A stretch of DNA of 64,000 nt. It comes from Cordyceps javanica (Eukaryota; Ascomycota; Sordariomycetes; Hypocreales; Cordycipitaceae). The notes below the pieces were generated by a model, which saw only the letters and a program-made list of their open reading frames with translations, ran no database searches and was not told the origin of the DNA. Made by a program: the position numbers and the translations under genes. Positions 34,501 to 46,828 of this stretch are shown here, piece by piece; position 1 is the first letter of the stretch; each line of letters begins with the position of its first letter. The stretch is taken from NCBI GenBank assembly GCA_036850795.1, contig JAAECO010000004.1, forward strand, positions 3,658,001-3,722,000, in the 5' to 3' direction.

Positions 34501-37500
34501 CAGTAAGTACGTAGTAGTATCCGTATACTCTTGCTCCTCCGTCGTCATCCCAGATGACGGCAATGTGGGCTTGCCAACTTTGCCAACTAGTGCCGACCTA
34601 TTATCAGTATCGAGCTCCCGCCTTGCCACCCTTATCCCCCGCTGATAAGTAGATGGAGGACCTCATTCGACACTATTGTATCTGCCCCCCCGCGTACGTA
34701 GTCGTAGTCAATTGCCCTGCATGGCTGGGCGATGAGTCGAGTCAGTCCTCCTCCTCCGAGTTCTCATCAACTCAGCGAATCCCGTCTTTACTGTACCTCG
34801 GCGGCGCGCGCCTGTGACATACATGGACCTGCATGATTGCCATGCTCTCTGCTCAATAATAGTACGATCCCTTCAACCTTGCTGATAGAATCCCGACCCC
34901 CTCCCCCTTGTTTTTTTTTTCCCTTTGTTATTGTTCCAGCTGGTAATCTCATACAGTGTCAGAATCCGGCACAATCCACACAGTGCGTCCGAACCCTCCC
35001 CCCTTCGCCTGGCTCGTCGACAACCGAGAGGAGAAGCTGCGGAGAGCTCCAGCGATGTGAGACAAGGTCTCGAAACGGGAGCAATCTGCCTCGCCCCTCG
35101 ATCCCGTCTGCACCCCCAAAATAAAAGCCCTATCTTGTTCGAGCACATCAAGCTTCTTTTGCCACGCAAACAGGCTTCCCTGCTTGCCTGCGAACCTGCC
35201 CTGCCTGGGCAATGAATAACAGAAGCCTGAGACAATCCGGCCGCTCGCATGCATCCCTCCATTGCAGCCGAATCTCCTTGGTGGCGCGGCGCACGGCATC
35301 AATATCACAATGGACTATTGTCGCAGGCTTTCAGCTCGTCATACCGTGGCAGTGGTTCGCAATGCAAGGAAGCATAAAAAAAACAGGGAAAAATAAAGTT
35401 GACGAATGCAAAACGCAGCAGAGGAAACAAATGCTTTCCGGCAATCTCTTCTTGTCAGGCCCATTGCAACTGTTCACCGCCAGATCGACACATTGACTCG
35501 CCCAGTAACAGCATTCCTTGATTCATTCATTCATGCCGGCGGCCTGAGGAATCTTGTTTCCGCTACCCCAAACGGTATGCCTTGTCTGGCTTCCAAACGG
35601 AGCTCATTTCCGTTTTCAATCAATTGTGCCCGTTATAGATTTCTGGAATTGTTCCCAACTACCAGCCGCCCGGGACTACACCTAGCCGCGGCCCGCGAGG
35701 CTGTCCTAAGGCATGCTAAATATGGGCTCCTCACAGGGCAACGAGACAACATGACAGCTCGTTGGATTGAGCAATTGTCTCCATCTTTCTCCCATTGTGC
35801 CCAAAAAAAAAAAAAGAGTTAAGAATTCGACTGTTGCATCTCCGAAACGGCACCCCGTCCGTAGGGCGTTATTTTACGCGGCTGCCAGCCCTATGTACTT
35901 CCAGCCTCTCTCCCTGTGCTCTACCAGTACTTATCCGCACTGTTCAATTACACGAGCTGGCGCCAAGTAGCCAGTACAACCAATTCGACTTCACCATCCG
36001 ATGAGGAAGTCGAAGCGGACATCGCAAAAGGGAAAAAAAGAAAAGAAACAAAAAAAAAGTAAAACCGTCTCTGTTCTGTTCACATGCACACACTGTATGG
36101 GCCTTATCAGTAGAGCGCTTCTCCATTGGGATGGCCTGGCTGGCGTTTGCTGGCTTATTTTGTCGCCATCGCAGGCACGCCATCCCTACGGGCCTCGTTA
36201 GTGGTCAGCCACACCACCACCACCACCACCACAATCTCTATACCGCAGGAAGAAGGTTTTCTGCAACATCATCCAGATGGATGCATGAAAAAGTACTTTG
36301 GGCGCCAGCCTGGCTCCGCGGCGGCACCCAAGTATCGTCCATTACCCTATAAGCTGCAAGGTTGGGTTGACCAGCATATTATTATGCTGCTTTTGCCCCC
36401 TCACCCTCCCCACAATCTGCAGGAGCAGCCTTTTTCTAGATGCACAAGAGGGGAGGCTGGCAAGCCACCGGCGCCTGATATGATGCCCAAGGCCCATGGT
36501 GAATTTTTTTCTCTTACTTTTCAAAAAAGTTGAATCAGTTCACCGCTCTTCAACATCCATCGCATTGCGAATTGTCCCTTGATTCATTCATTCAACAGCT
36601 ATACTGGCTCATCTTTCAACCAGGTCATGTTCTATATCCAAGAAAGAGGAAATAGCATTATGAACCCCCTAGACGTTCAAGAAACGTGCAGAGTCCCCGG
36701 GCGAAAGAGGAAACGCCAATGTAGTAATCCGCATGTCCAACCTCTGCAAATATTGCACACTGTAACAAGTACATGCATGCAGCTTGGTCTCACAACGTGG
36801 AGGGGCGGGCTTGGTCCAGTCCCGTGTGATGATTGTAATGTGCAGCACAAACAGGACCGCCATGTATCACAATACTACGTCGGCAGAAGGGCGTGAAAAA
36901 AAAACAATAGAAACAACTATACCCATCGGATAGATCGGTGGCGAATCTTGTGTGTGCAACCACGATTCATCGACAATAGATGGCTGAACCCCCGAGCCGA
37001 CCTTTGCGATCTGATTTGGACGTCTAGAGTGTGCGCTCCGGACGTCTGCTACAGACGGGGAATATATTGTGTAGATTTTCAAGAGTGTACGTGTATTTTG
37101 TCTTTGTATTTTTGCTCGAATTTTGGCCGAATATCTGCAGTTATAGGGTGCGTCTGGACCAAAAAGGTCATGTTGGCCGTACAGGGAAAAGAAGCCTTGC
37201 GCCTATCGCATGCACTTTGATGAGACGTTTTCTTTTTACAGAATTGAAAGTACAGTGAAAAGCTTCAGCGGAGCTATACAGAAAACACAAGGCTCGACAT
37301 GCTCATACGACGGTCAACATGGCAAAGGCTACGTAAAAGCGACACCCCCCCTGGTTGTAGATGAGAGCTGTCGACATGGCATACCGTCCATCGACCCTGC
37401 ATGTCTGAAAATCAAGGGCGAAGAAAGGAAATTCTATCAATATGAGTAGAATTGTGCCTGGCGTGAGCAGTGAAGTGCTTCTCATCGCGGCTGCTCGTGG

Positions 37501-38032
37501 AGGACGAGGTGACGGACGGCAGCGCCGTGTCTGCAGCTACGACGAAATGAACAATGTATATCAGCACTGCCATGGAAAATCGCCGTTTGCAGTATCCTAA
37601 TGGCCACATAGAAGCGTCGCATCTGAGTGTCATCCAAAACTTGAAGAGACTCAATACAAATGACCATCTTTTACACCCCCATCGACAATAAACGACGGCT
37701 ATTCGAGCAGCACGTGGCCACAGTTCTGACATGACCATAGAGCGGCGCTTCGATACCGGCGATCGTGTATACCGTGCTTGCTTTTCAAGTGGTAGCAGGC
37801 CAAAGTGTGCGCTGCTCTTGACTCCCTGATACCAATCCGACGATGCACATTGGTGTACCGCAAGACGACGCTCATAGGAAATAACAAGTGATATATTGCA
37901 CCTTGATTTTAGTTTCTACATACAAAACCCACCGCGCCGAATAACGAAACGCCTCAATACGCCATGGCCCCTGGTATCATATGCCTTGGAAAGTATTCAT
38001 ACACCCGCCGACCGCTCACCGCGCATCAGCAT
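31501..38032. other. Gene-poor block
   Basis: About 6.5 kb with no recognised gene. Present are an ACC microsatellite (33093-33139), CT-rich plus-strand tracts (33960-34010, 34090-34190), CAC repeats near 36207, AGGTACCT elements near 32238 and 32718, and A/T homopolymers. Open frames up to ~200 codons exist but are unconvincing. The last few hundred bases are the 3' flank of cyclin C. Confidence 0.5.
33093..33139. repeat. (ACC)n microsatellite
   Basis: Perfect ACC triplets, degrading to CACCACCAG just after. Not in a recognised gene. Confidence 0.9.
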
Positions 38033-39093
38033 CTAGCGGTCCAAGCTCCCTGCCTTGACGAACCGGTTGATTTGCTCCCTCGTCAGCTTTTCATTGTACT
38101 TTTCGTAGCATTCGTAAAACGAGATAATCTCCTGCGTCGCGTCCACCATGGAGGCGATGTCGACCGTGCTCTCGGCCAGCCACGCCGCAAAATGCTGCAC
38201 CCGCGTGATGCGCGCCTCCTGCTGCTTCTCGCGCGCCTCCTGTCCCGAGACCGCCGCGGACGGCGGCTGCGGCGGCGGCGGCAGGCCGGCGAGGGTACCG
38301 GCTCCCGCCGGCGTCATGAGGCCGCCCTGTGCCTGGCTGAGCGCGGCCTGCGCGGCCTGGAGTCCCGCCGCCGCCGCGGCGCTGGCGCCCTGCTGTCCCG
38401 GGGTGACCGAGTTGGGCCGCAGGACGAGGGCGAGCAGGACGGCGACGAGGGCGATGACGTGCGGGGGGAACAGCAGCGGCAGGTCCGTCATGTAGTGATC
38501 GTTGATGACCGACTTGGCCAGCTGCACGTCCTCGTCGACGAGGGCCAGCTCGCTCCGGAGCGAGGTGAGGGTGCGGTACGGCTGGTGGACGATGAGCTGG
38601 GAGCTCATCTCGGATATCAGGAAGAACTCGCACTCGCCGATGCGCGACGTGTCGAGGCCGATAAAGTCCTGCCACAGCTGCCGAGCCTCGGTCACGATGA
38701 GACGGATGTGCTGCGGCGACTCCTCCATCTTGCACGCGAGGTAGATGGCCGTGGTGATGACGAGGTACGGGTTCGTGCGGCGGATCTCGACGCGCGAGTA
38801 GAAGCGCTTGAGGTAAACCTGGGCCGTGGCCATGGCCTGCTGGCGGATCGTGAGGCGCTTACCGAGTCGAATGAGCTCTGAGAGAGTGACGAGTTAGAAC
38901 AAGAGGGGGGCTGACGCGGGACAGAGGACATACGCTGGTTGAAAAAGATGGCAAGGTGCCGGGGCTGGGACAGTGGAAACATGCGCACGAGGTCATGGTT
39001 GTCCTGCTCGAGCTTGGTGCGCATCGTGTTCAATTGGTCCTTGGTGAAGAGCCAATACCGACGCTGCGTCGAGTCCCAGTAGTTGGCCGACAT
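38033..39093 (-). CDS. SSN8: RNA polymerase II holoenzyme cyclin-like subunit (cyclin C)
   Basis: Two exons on the minus strand: 39093-38934 and 38877-38033, giving 334 residues. The intron is 38878-38933 (56 bp, GTATGT...TCTCAG). The N-terminus MSANYWDSTQRRYWLFTKDQL is the classic start of fungal Ssn8/cyclin C. The cyclin box follows (LGKRLTIRQQAMATAQVYLKR, then ATAIYLACKMEESPQHIR), then the second cyclin fold (LPLLFPPHVIALVAVLLALVL). An Ala/Gln/Pro-rich insertion of ~60 residues interrupts the second fold, as in other filamentous fungi. Cyclin C pairs with Cdk8/Ssn3 in the Mediator kinase module, repressing or activating transcription in the nucleus. It is divergent from the Ca2+-dependent carrier, with 838 bp between starts. 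Confidence 0.95.
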
Positions 39094-39276
39094 TGCTGGG
39101 CAACCGGCCCGGGAGCCCGCCCCCGATATGAAAGCTCAAGAGGTGCTTTGCTCGTGTCGGCATGTACGGGACCGGCCGGACAGTCTGGCCTTTTCACTGA
39201 GGGTCAGGCGCCTGTCGTGTGATCACAAGGACGTTTGCACTACCGCATGCTTGGCCCGGGGTCTGTATGTTGTGTT

Positions 39277-39319
<43 letters not shown>

Positions 39320-39931
39320 GGGTCTGTGCCTCTGTGCCAGGACAAAGGCGGATAAGTAATGAATGGGCTGCCACTGAGATAGATGTCTTGCGGGGCGATA
39401 AGCGCATGAGGGCAGACAGAGTAGCTACGGAGTACCTCTGCACTAACTGGCTACCTAGAAGGCCAGTATGGCAGATTGTTAGGCGGGGCCCAAGCGGCTT
39501 CTGTCCACCAACGGGCGCAGCTGCAAATTGGCTTGGCTGACCACTGAGGACCAAGTGCGGAGCAGGAGATGCTAAAAGTAAACCACCTTGATTAGCTTGG
39601 GCCTTTCACTTTTTTTACGTACCAGCATGCTCTCTTTGGGCCAGACAGGGAAGAAGCCTCTCTACGACGCCATCCCGAGGCTTGCCATCGTTGTTGCATC
39701 AACCCTGCATCAATACCACCACCACACCGTGCGCCAGCCTACTCCCGTACAATCTTTGCAGAGCTGCGTCCCAACGACACAGAAGCCACACCGCCCGATC
39801 ATGGTTCTATCACTATAGCATTTGCGCCTACAACGCGAACCGCGATCGATCCCACCACAATCTAATCCCCCCCCGGGGCTCCCGACCACCCCCCTTCCAA
39901 TCGACCTGCCGCGAGCGATGCTGGCGCCATT
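39094..39931. promoter_or_regulatory. Shared upstream region of cyclin C and the Ca2+ carrier
   Basis: 838 bp between divergent start codons. It holds a (GTC)n microsatellite at 39277-39319, a TACGGAGTA copy at 39426-39434, and a plus-strand C/A-rich leader from about 39680. A short upstream ORF (ATG at 39918, five codons MLAPL, stop TGA overlapping the next ATG) directly precedes the carrier start. Confidence 0.5.
39277..39319. repeat. (GTC)n microsatellite in a divergent promoter
   Basis: Near-perfect GTC/GAC triplets, about 185 bp upstream of the cyclin C start. Confidence 0.9.
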
Positions 39932-42347
39932 ATGAGTGTGTCCACGGGGATCCACGAGGCGAGAAAGGCGTTTGTCAGCCCCGAGCATGACCACGACGAC
40001 CTGGTTGAGCTTCTCTGGAACTGCCTGGGGCCCAGCCCGGATGGCGATCTCGACTACAATGGCCTGCAGCGGGGTTTCCGGCGCCTCGATCATCGTGAGC
40101 CGCGTCGCAAAATACCCCGATATAACGGGAGCGAATGAAGTGCTGACAATCTTTTTCTTCTTCTTTTTCTTCTACAGCGATGAAAAATGCAGACTCGATG
40201 GTCAAGAAGATTTTACACGAGGTCGACAGCAACGGCGACGGCAAGATCCAATATCAAGGTAACAAAACAAACTACTCGGCACCACCCCCCGAAACCATCC
40301 AAGCCGCAGCAAATGGTAATATACTAACCTGCTGCAGAGTTCAAAAGCTTCGTCAAGCGTGCGGATAGAGAGCTCTCCTCCCTTTTCAAGGCGATTGACA
40401 AGGACGGCAATGGAAAGCTCGACATGGCGGAGCTCAAGGGCGCCTTCAAAACCGCCGGCCTCACTGTCTCCAGCAAGAAGCTCGACTGCTTCTTCAACGA
40501 CATGGACATTGACCACGATGGATACATTACATATGAGGAATGGAGGTACACTCAATTTTCTTTGCCCGTTTTTCTCCCTTTGCTGTCCCAACACCCCGCT
40601 TCTTGTTGGTGATGTAGTCTGAGGTCGGCGCTCGTGGTCGGCTCGACGTCATCTGCCACTTGGCCGTCATGTGGCGTCGTGCTCCCGGTGGTCGCCCGCA
40701 GTACCGTGACGGTGAATTTTAAACAAAAGCGATCGACCATATTCGCTGGCGACAGAGCTCTGATGACTTTTTTGGGGAATTTTGCAGCTGACCGAATGTG
40801 CGATAGATATTTCATGCTCTTCATGCCCGCTCACGAAGCCGATGCGAAGCTGCAAGCTGTGCTAACATACTACGACGCCGTGGTAAATGTCACGCCCGAA
40901 GGCGACTCTGTCGTGAGCGATGACACGTTGGAAGGCTTAGGTACGGAAAGCGCTTCCAGCTCTCTTCTTGACTCTCTTTTTGGCTCTCTGCTCAGGATAG
41001 CTACCCCTGTGCCTCCTCCTCCTCCTCCTCCCCCTCACACTTCACAAGCATATGGTTCTTTGCAACCATTAATAGCATCTTCATCATCACCGTCATCGTC
41101 ATCGATAGATGGGGGGGAGGCGGTCATGATTTTGATGGATGACGACGCAGAGGGGGCGGCAGATGCTGTCGCAAAACTACAAAGAAGAAAAACCAGCGAT
41201 GGCACCCCAATATTTGATGAGACTGAGGACGCCGATGTTGGGCTTGATACCAGATCATTTAAACTGACAGACTTTGCCCCCCATCCAGGTTACTTCCTCG
41301 CGGGTGCCATTGCTGGAGGAGTCTCGCGAACTGCAACCGCGCCTCTGGACCGATTAAAGGTCTATCTACTAGTGAACACGCAAAATCGCGGCGAAACGGC
41401 GGTGGCGGCGTTCAAGAGAGGAAAGCCGCTGATTGCTCTCAAAAACGCTGCGCGACCCTTTAGCGATGCCATCAGGGATGTGTATCGGTCAGGAGGAATC
41501 CGTGGCTTTTTTGCTGGTGAGTGCCGTGTCGGAAGCATGACGCTGCGTGGGAGACGGTCTAACGAGACGGACAGGCAACGGATTAAACGTGATTAAGATT
41601 ATGCCTGAGACGGCCATCAAGTTTGGCTCGTATGAAGCAGCCAAGAGAGCATTTGCAAATCTGGAAGGTCATGGAGACCCGCAAATGATCAACACCTTTT
41701 CGAAATTCACCGCAGGCGGCTTGGCGGGAATGATTGCACAGTGAGTTGGCCATGACGAGGACAGGTGGGCGAGCCGAGTGCTGACCGGAGACAGATTCTG
41801 CGTATACCCTCTCGATACACTCAAGTTCAGACTACAATGCTCGACAGTGGAGGGCGGCCCGAGCGGCGTGGCGTTGATGAGACAGACGGCCCTCAAGATG
41901 TATGCGGACGGTGGCATCCGAGCCGGGTACCGCGGCGTGACAATGGGCCTGGTGGGCATGTTCCCGTATAGCGCGATTGATATGAGTACGTTTGAATTTC
42001 TCAAAACGACATACCGTGCAAAGATTGCCAAGCAGCTGGGCTGCCATGAAGATGACGTGGAGATTGGCAACGTTGCGACTGGCATTATCGGAGCGACGTC
42101 GGGCGCGTTTGGAGCGACGGTGGTGTATCCGCTCAATGTCGTGCGCACCAGGCTGCAGACGCAAGGAACGGCGATGCATAGCGCGACATATAACGGCATC
42201 TGGGACGTGACGCAAAAGACGATACAGAAGGAGGGCGTGCGGGGTCTGTACAAGGGCCTGACGCCGAACCTGCTCAAGGTGGCACCGGCGCTGAGCATAA
42301 CGTGGGTCGTGTATGAGAATTCAAAAAAGGTTCTCGGACTACATTAG
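39932..42347 (+). CDS. SAL1: Ca2+-regulated mitochondrial ATP-Mg/Pi carrier (Sal1/SCaMC type)
   Basis: Six exons: 39932-40094, 40178-40258, 40338-40545, 40807-41516, 41575-41740 and 41795-42347, giving 626 residues. Introns are 83, 79, 261, 58 and 54 bp, all GT-AG and in frame; the 261-bp intron ends at GATAG with a CTGAC branch site. The N-terminal regulatory half contains EF-hand loops (DSNGDGKIQYQE, DKDGNGKLDMAE, DIDHDGYITYEE, and a weaker first one around SPDGDLDYNG). The C-terminal half has three carrier repeats with APLDRLKVYL, YPLDTLKFRLQ and YPLNVVRTRLQ. Between them lies a ~150-residue acidic, Ser-rich linker with a poly-Pro run. Known members exchange ATP-Mg for phosphate across the inner mitochondrial membrane when cytosolic Ca2+ rises. 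Confidence 0.93.
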
Positions 42348-43942
42348 CGAAACGAGGCATGCCATGGAAGAGCTGTCTCGATAGATTTTTGTTTCCATTT
42401 GTTTGTGGCATAACGGGGGCAACTCAGATGGCCATTGCATGGCCAGGAGGGATACTTGAAAGCAGGGAAATACTTTTGCCTTTCATGTTAATAGGGCGGG
42501 CGAAAGCGAAGACATTTTTTTTCCGCAACAAGTTTTGAGATGAGATGATTGTCTGGTTATTAGAAAGCGAGCAGACTCGACACTGATACATACATATAAA
42601 CAATAGGGCTGGGTGTGTTTTTGAGTTTTCCTTCTGGATATAAAGGCGTTGCAGCAATGCGAATTTAATAGAAGGAAAATGAATGTAAAAAGGATCGACA
42701 AGACGTACCGTGCTGTTGTGAAGTGGTAGGGGCTTTATTGAGGCAGAGGTTTCGGAGGTGGTACGGCCGACTTTGACGTACCGGAGCGGGTACCCGGAGG
42801 AAGTTGGCTGGTTGTCTCGAGAGTCGGAGCCGATGATGAAAAAGGTCAGGCCAAGAATGACGAAGATGCAGACAAGAGCTGGCGGGAGACTATTCTTTTT
42901 CTTTTCCTGCTTTTCTTCTCATGGTGAAGATCTATTTAATTAATGAAATTCAAAAGGGCAAGGTGAGAAGAAAAAAAAAACCAAAAAAAAAAGGCTTGAA
43001 CACGTACGCCGACTTACGAAAGATGGGACATGCAATGGCGTTATTTTGCCCGCCCCGGCGAGACACAAAGGGCGGGGTGGAGACAGGCCGCGTTGGCCAA
43101 AAGCTGTGGGAGAGCGACAGAGCTGACGACAGCCTTATGGCTAGCGCGAACCTGGGGGACAAGGGGAGAAGGGTTTGCGGGGCTTTGTGAGGGATAAGGC
43201 TGGGAACTTTTGTTTTTATTGAATTTTTTTCTTGTTTTTCAATTTGGGCCATGGTAATTGCTGCAGTGGTGTCGAGATTAGAAGAAGTGCGGTACAGTGT
43301 GTGTAGATAAAAACTTATGGGCGGCGTGTCTGTTGCCAGCTGTCAGCCGTCAAGCTGTCAACCGTCGTGCTGCGAGCTGCCAGGCTTGTCGGCTAGCCGT
43401 CCCGGAGCTGGACTTGATAAGAGGCTGTCGTTTGTAGGTGTGGCCGCCACCCCCCTCAATTGATGTACTGGCATCCCTACAGTGCAGATGAAAAGAGATA
43501 TGCCGGTTGAAAACAATATATGAAAAATATCCTGGGCCAAGATGTGCAGATCCATCACAAGACATGACTGGAATTATACCCGAGGCCATTACGTGGAAGC
43601 GGCAGCTACTTGAACGAAGAGGAAAACAGCTGAAGGCGCTAAGAGGCAGCCACCGTTCTGCTAGCTAGGTAGCCTCGTCGTTGGCGCCATTCAATCACCA
43701 CCACCACCACCACTACCACCACTACCACCACTACCACCACTATCCTCCTGCTGCTTTCTCACTCGGCAAGCCTTTTTCTCTTTTCTCTTCCCTTTTTCAT
43801 TCCCCTTCTTCATCTGACCCTCGCATTCTCTTCCCCGCTCCACGGCGCAATTACAAATAATCTTACACATCTCGCACATACTCGGCACTCATCCCAACTG
43901 GGCGCTTGCGTCACCCCCCACGTCCGCGCCGCCGCCGCCGCC
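42348..43942. other. Intergenic region
   Basis: About 1.6 kb: 3' flank of the carrier, then the upstream region of the 43.9-kb gene. The stretch 43693-43740 is a CCA/CTA triplet repeat, followed by a C/T-rich leader to 43940. A CTAGCTAGGTAG element lies near 43659. No gene recognised. Confidence 0.5.
43693..43742. repeat. CCACCACTA triplet repeat in leader
   Basis: Imperfect CCA repeat with a nine-base periodicity (ACCACCACT) in the 5' region of the membrane-protein gene. Confidence 0.75.
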
Positions 43943-46357
43943 ATGCCTGCCCCATACTCGGACAACCTCTACTCTGACCCGGACCCTGCTGCTGGTGCTG
44001 CGAGCCGTGACGGCGACGATACTGCTGCTGCTGCTGCCGCCTCCGACGCCGACGCCTCAGCCCTGTCCCCTTCGGATGGATACTTTCGTCATGACGATGA
44101 CTCCGCCGTCTCTCCTACCTCGACTCATCACCACCGACAGCCGTCCCATGCCTCGCGTCGCTCCGGCAGCACGCCCTACGTGCCCAATGTCTTGGTCGAA
44201 GATCCCACTGTCGGCAAGGATCCCGACTCCAAGGCCCAGATTGCTCGGCGCATGATAAATAGTGATGTTGCCGCTGGCAGTCCTGCCCCTTCTCCCCAAC
44301 CTCATCACAACCCCGAGTCCTATTACTACCCCTCCGCCTCGCCCTCCGTCTCGGCCGTCTCGGCCGCCACACCTAGCACAACCACCAACGCCTCCTACCC
44401 GTACGCGCACCACAGCAGCAGTCGTCGTCACCCGAGCGTGCAAGACGGAACCTCCTCACAGCAGCAGCTTCACGTCAACACGTCGTCCCCTCACCACCAC
44501 CAACCTTCCAACTACAACACCCAAGCGGCCTACCACGGACGAGGCGACGCGCCGCCTGCCTACACCCCCTCGTCGCCGGACAACGACCCCAACAGCTACA
44601 ATTACTCTACCTTTCCCGCCTCGTCCCCTCCTAACATGGGCACACCCGAGGAACACGATCGACTCCTGTCCCCGCACCAGCAGCAAGCATTCTCCGATCC
44701 TCCCAAGCGGCCCCTCTGGCAGCGCATTAGACACTCTCACGACTCGGGCTCTCTTCGCAAAAAGATCAAGAAGATCCTCGGAATACTCGTCTTTGTTTCC
44801 ATTGTTTTGGTATTTATGGGCTTCAACATGTCTGGTCCTTCGTATAGAGTAAGCATCGAACCCAATGCTGTGCGTAACCCGAACCTTTACTAAGAGTAGC
44901 AGAAACGAATCATTGACAAGTCTCCCATCCGAATTCCCGACATGGATGAGAGAGAACTAGTCTGGCACCCTGCCGGATCCTGTCGCGACAGCCCTCACAC
45001 CTATCCCAAGGAGACTTTCCATGCCGGCCTGGACTCGGGCCGAGTGCTCTATATCGAGCAAACGATGCGCAAGAAAGGCTGGACGGAGCCGAGTGGTCCC
45101 AGTCCCCACGTAAGCGGCGAAGTCATCCTGCGCCCTACTGACTCTGGCAAGGCGGAACTTGATGTAGAGATTATTGCCAACTACAAGGACTTGGATATTG
45201 ATGTCGAATTTACCAAAAATGGCGGCACCGACCACGTCAAAGTCACTACGCCACGTGTCGTTCCTGACGGTTCGTCCCGCGACGTCTGCATCCAGATCCG
45301 CATCACCGCCTGGATCCCTCAAAAGGCCCTCGTCAATGCTCTCACCGTCAGCACCGTCTCTCTCAACGTATTTGTCCAGGAGGGCCTGGCCCTTGGTGCC
45401 GAAAATGAGATCAGCGTCATCACCGTTGCCGGAAATATCATCCTCCCGGCTGATGACTCTGACGTTGAGCCCTACAAGATGGAGGCCCCTCGCTACAAGT
45501 ACTCGACCGTGTCCGGCGACGTCAAAGGCTGGTTCCCCATGTACCACAACTTGAAAGCTGGGACCGTCTCGGGCGACATCTTTGCCCAGATTACGCACAA
45601 GGACGTTGTGCTCCAACAGTCTGGGCCCTCTCTGCTGGACGTCTCGTCCGTGTCGGGCGAGCTGAGAATCAACGACGGAAGCAAGGATGCCGCTGATTCT
45701 GGTGCTGAGATTCCAGCGCGCGACTACCTGGTGAAGCTGGCGACGACGTCTGGCGACATAACCGCTGACGTGCTCATTGGCTCGTCTTCCGAGTTTGCCT
45801 CCACCTCGGGCGATCTCAAGCTCAATCTCGTGCCCGTCCTGGATGAGCGCTGGCTGCATACCAACTGGCGGCCGCTGCTCAAGACGGAGAGCACAAGCGG
45901 CGGCCACCGGGTCCAGATCGCCGAGCCGCAGTTCATCAGCATCCCCGACAAGATGAATCCCCATCAGCGGCCCACGCTCCCCGAGACGGACAAGGACAAA
46001 AAGAACAAGCAGCCGTCATCTTCCACCCCTTCTACTGCTGCCACAGTGGAGCGTGACGGCGCCGAGATCAAGCGCCGTCGCGTCGCGGAGAACGCGCGGG
46101 GCCTGACGGCCTTGGAGTCGCGCCACTCCTCCATCAGCGGCAACCTACACCTCTACTACCCGGCCTCATGGGAGGGCACCTTTGCCGCCGACACGCTGTC
46201 CTCGGATATTACCGTGCGCGGCAAGGATGTCGTCGTGGACAGGAAGAAGGGTGGCTTCGTTGGCAAGACCATTGCCGGCCACAAGGGCGACGGCAGCTCG
46301 TCGATGAAGATTGACGAGATGTCGGGCAACGTCGTCTTGTCCATCGGGCAGGAGTAG
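43943..46357 (+). CDS. Single-pass membrane protein with beta-repeat ectodomain (DUF4097-like)
   Basis: Two exons: 43943-44848 and 44903-46357, giving 786 residues. The intron is 44849-44902 (54 bp, GTAAGC...GTAGCAG, phase 0, joining ...GPSYR to KRIIDK). Residues 1-265 are low-complexity (Ser, Pro, His, Asp, Tyr) and probably disordered and cytosolic. A basic patch (RKKIKKILG) precedes one transmembrane helix (ILVFVSIVLVFMGF) at about 277-295. The remaining ~480 residues contain repeated short beta units such as STVSGDVKGW, GTVSGDIFAQ, SSVSGELRI, ATTSGDITADV and ASTSGDLKLNL, the pattern of DUF4097-type right-handed beta-solenoids. A type II orientation is likely from the positive-inside rule. 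Likely cell-surface or secretory-pathway protein. Function unknown. Confidence 0.85.
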
Positions 46358-46828
46358 AGAGGGGAGCCAAAAATAACAAAAATAAGAGAAAGAGAAAGAG
46401 AAAGAGAAAGAGGGGCTAATACTGATCTGGTTGGTCACATAGTTGCATATTTTTTTCGTTGTGTTTTGTTCTTAGCTTTTGCGTCCCTCTTCTCCGTCTT
46501 GAATGTATCTCCTTTTTGTCTTGGACAGACGAGCAAGATTGGGAGGTACTCTGTGTGCACGATTTTCTTCTTTTCTGCTTTTGTTTATTTCAACATAGTA
46601 ATCATCATGGGCCTCACGCCTTTCTTTTCTGTCTTGTCCATTAGTAGTTTTTGTCCTAGTCTAAAAGTGCAGTATTATTTGTACATTGTGTTGACGGCAC
46701 CAGTGACGCGTACCAGTGACGGCAAGCAGCAATCCAGCCAGCTGAATTCGCCCAAGCTGCATTCCCAGGCAGCACAGTATATATATATATGTATATAGTA
46801 GGGCGACTGCGCCCACGTGTATCGGTGG
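46358..46828. other. Convergent 3' intergenic region
   Basis: 471 bp between convergent stops, with an AGAGAA hexamer repeat (about 46386-46411), a T-rich middle and a TATATATATATG tract near 46778. No gene. Confidence 0.6.

Noticed and set aside
40634..40806. Apparent ATG start of the carrier third part at 40634
   Set aside because: Lies inside the 261-bp intron 3; the EF-hand exon splices from 40545 to 40807 and continues the family sequence WRYFMLFMP.
44942..46357. Separate gene starting at 44942
   Set aside because: A clean 54-bp intron joins it in frame to the upstream membrane-anchored exon, so it is exon 2 of one gene.
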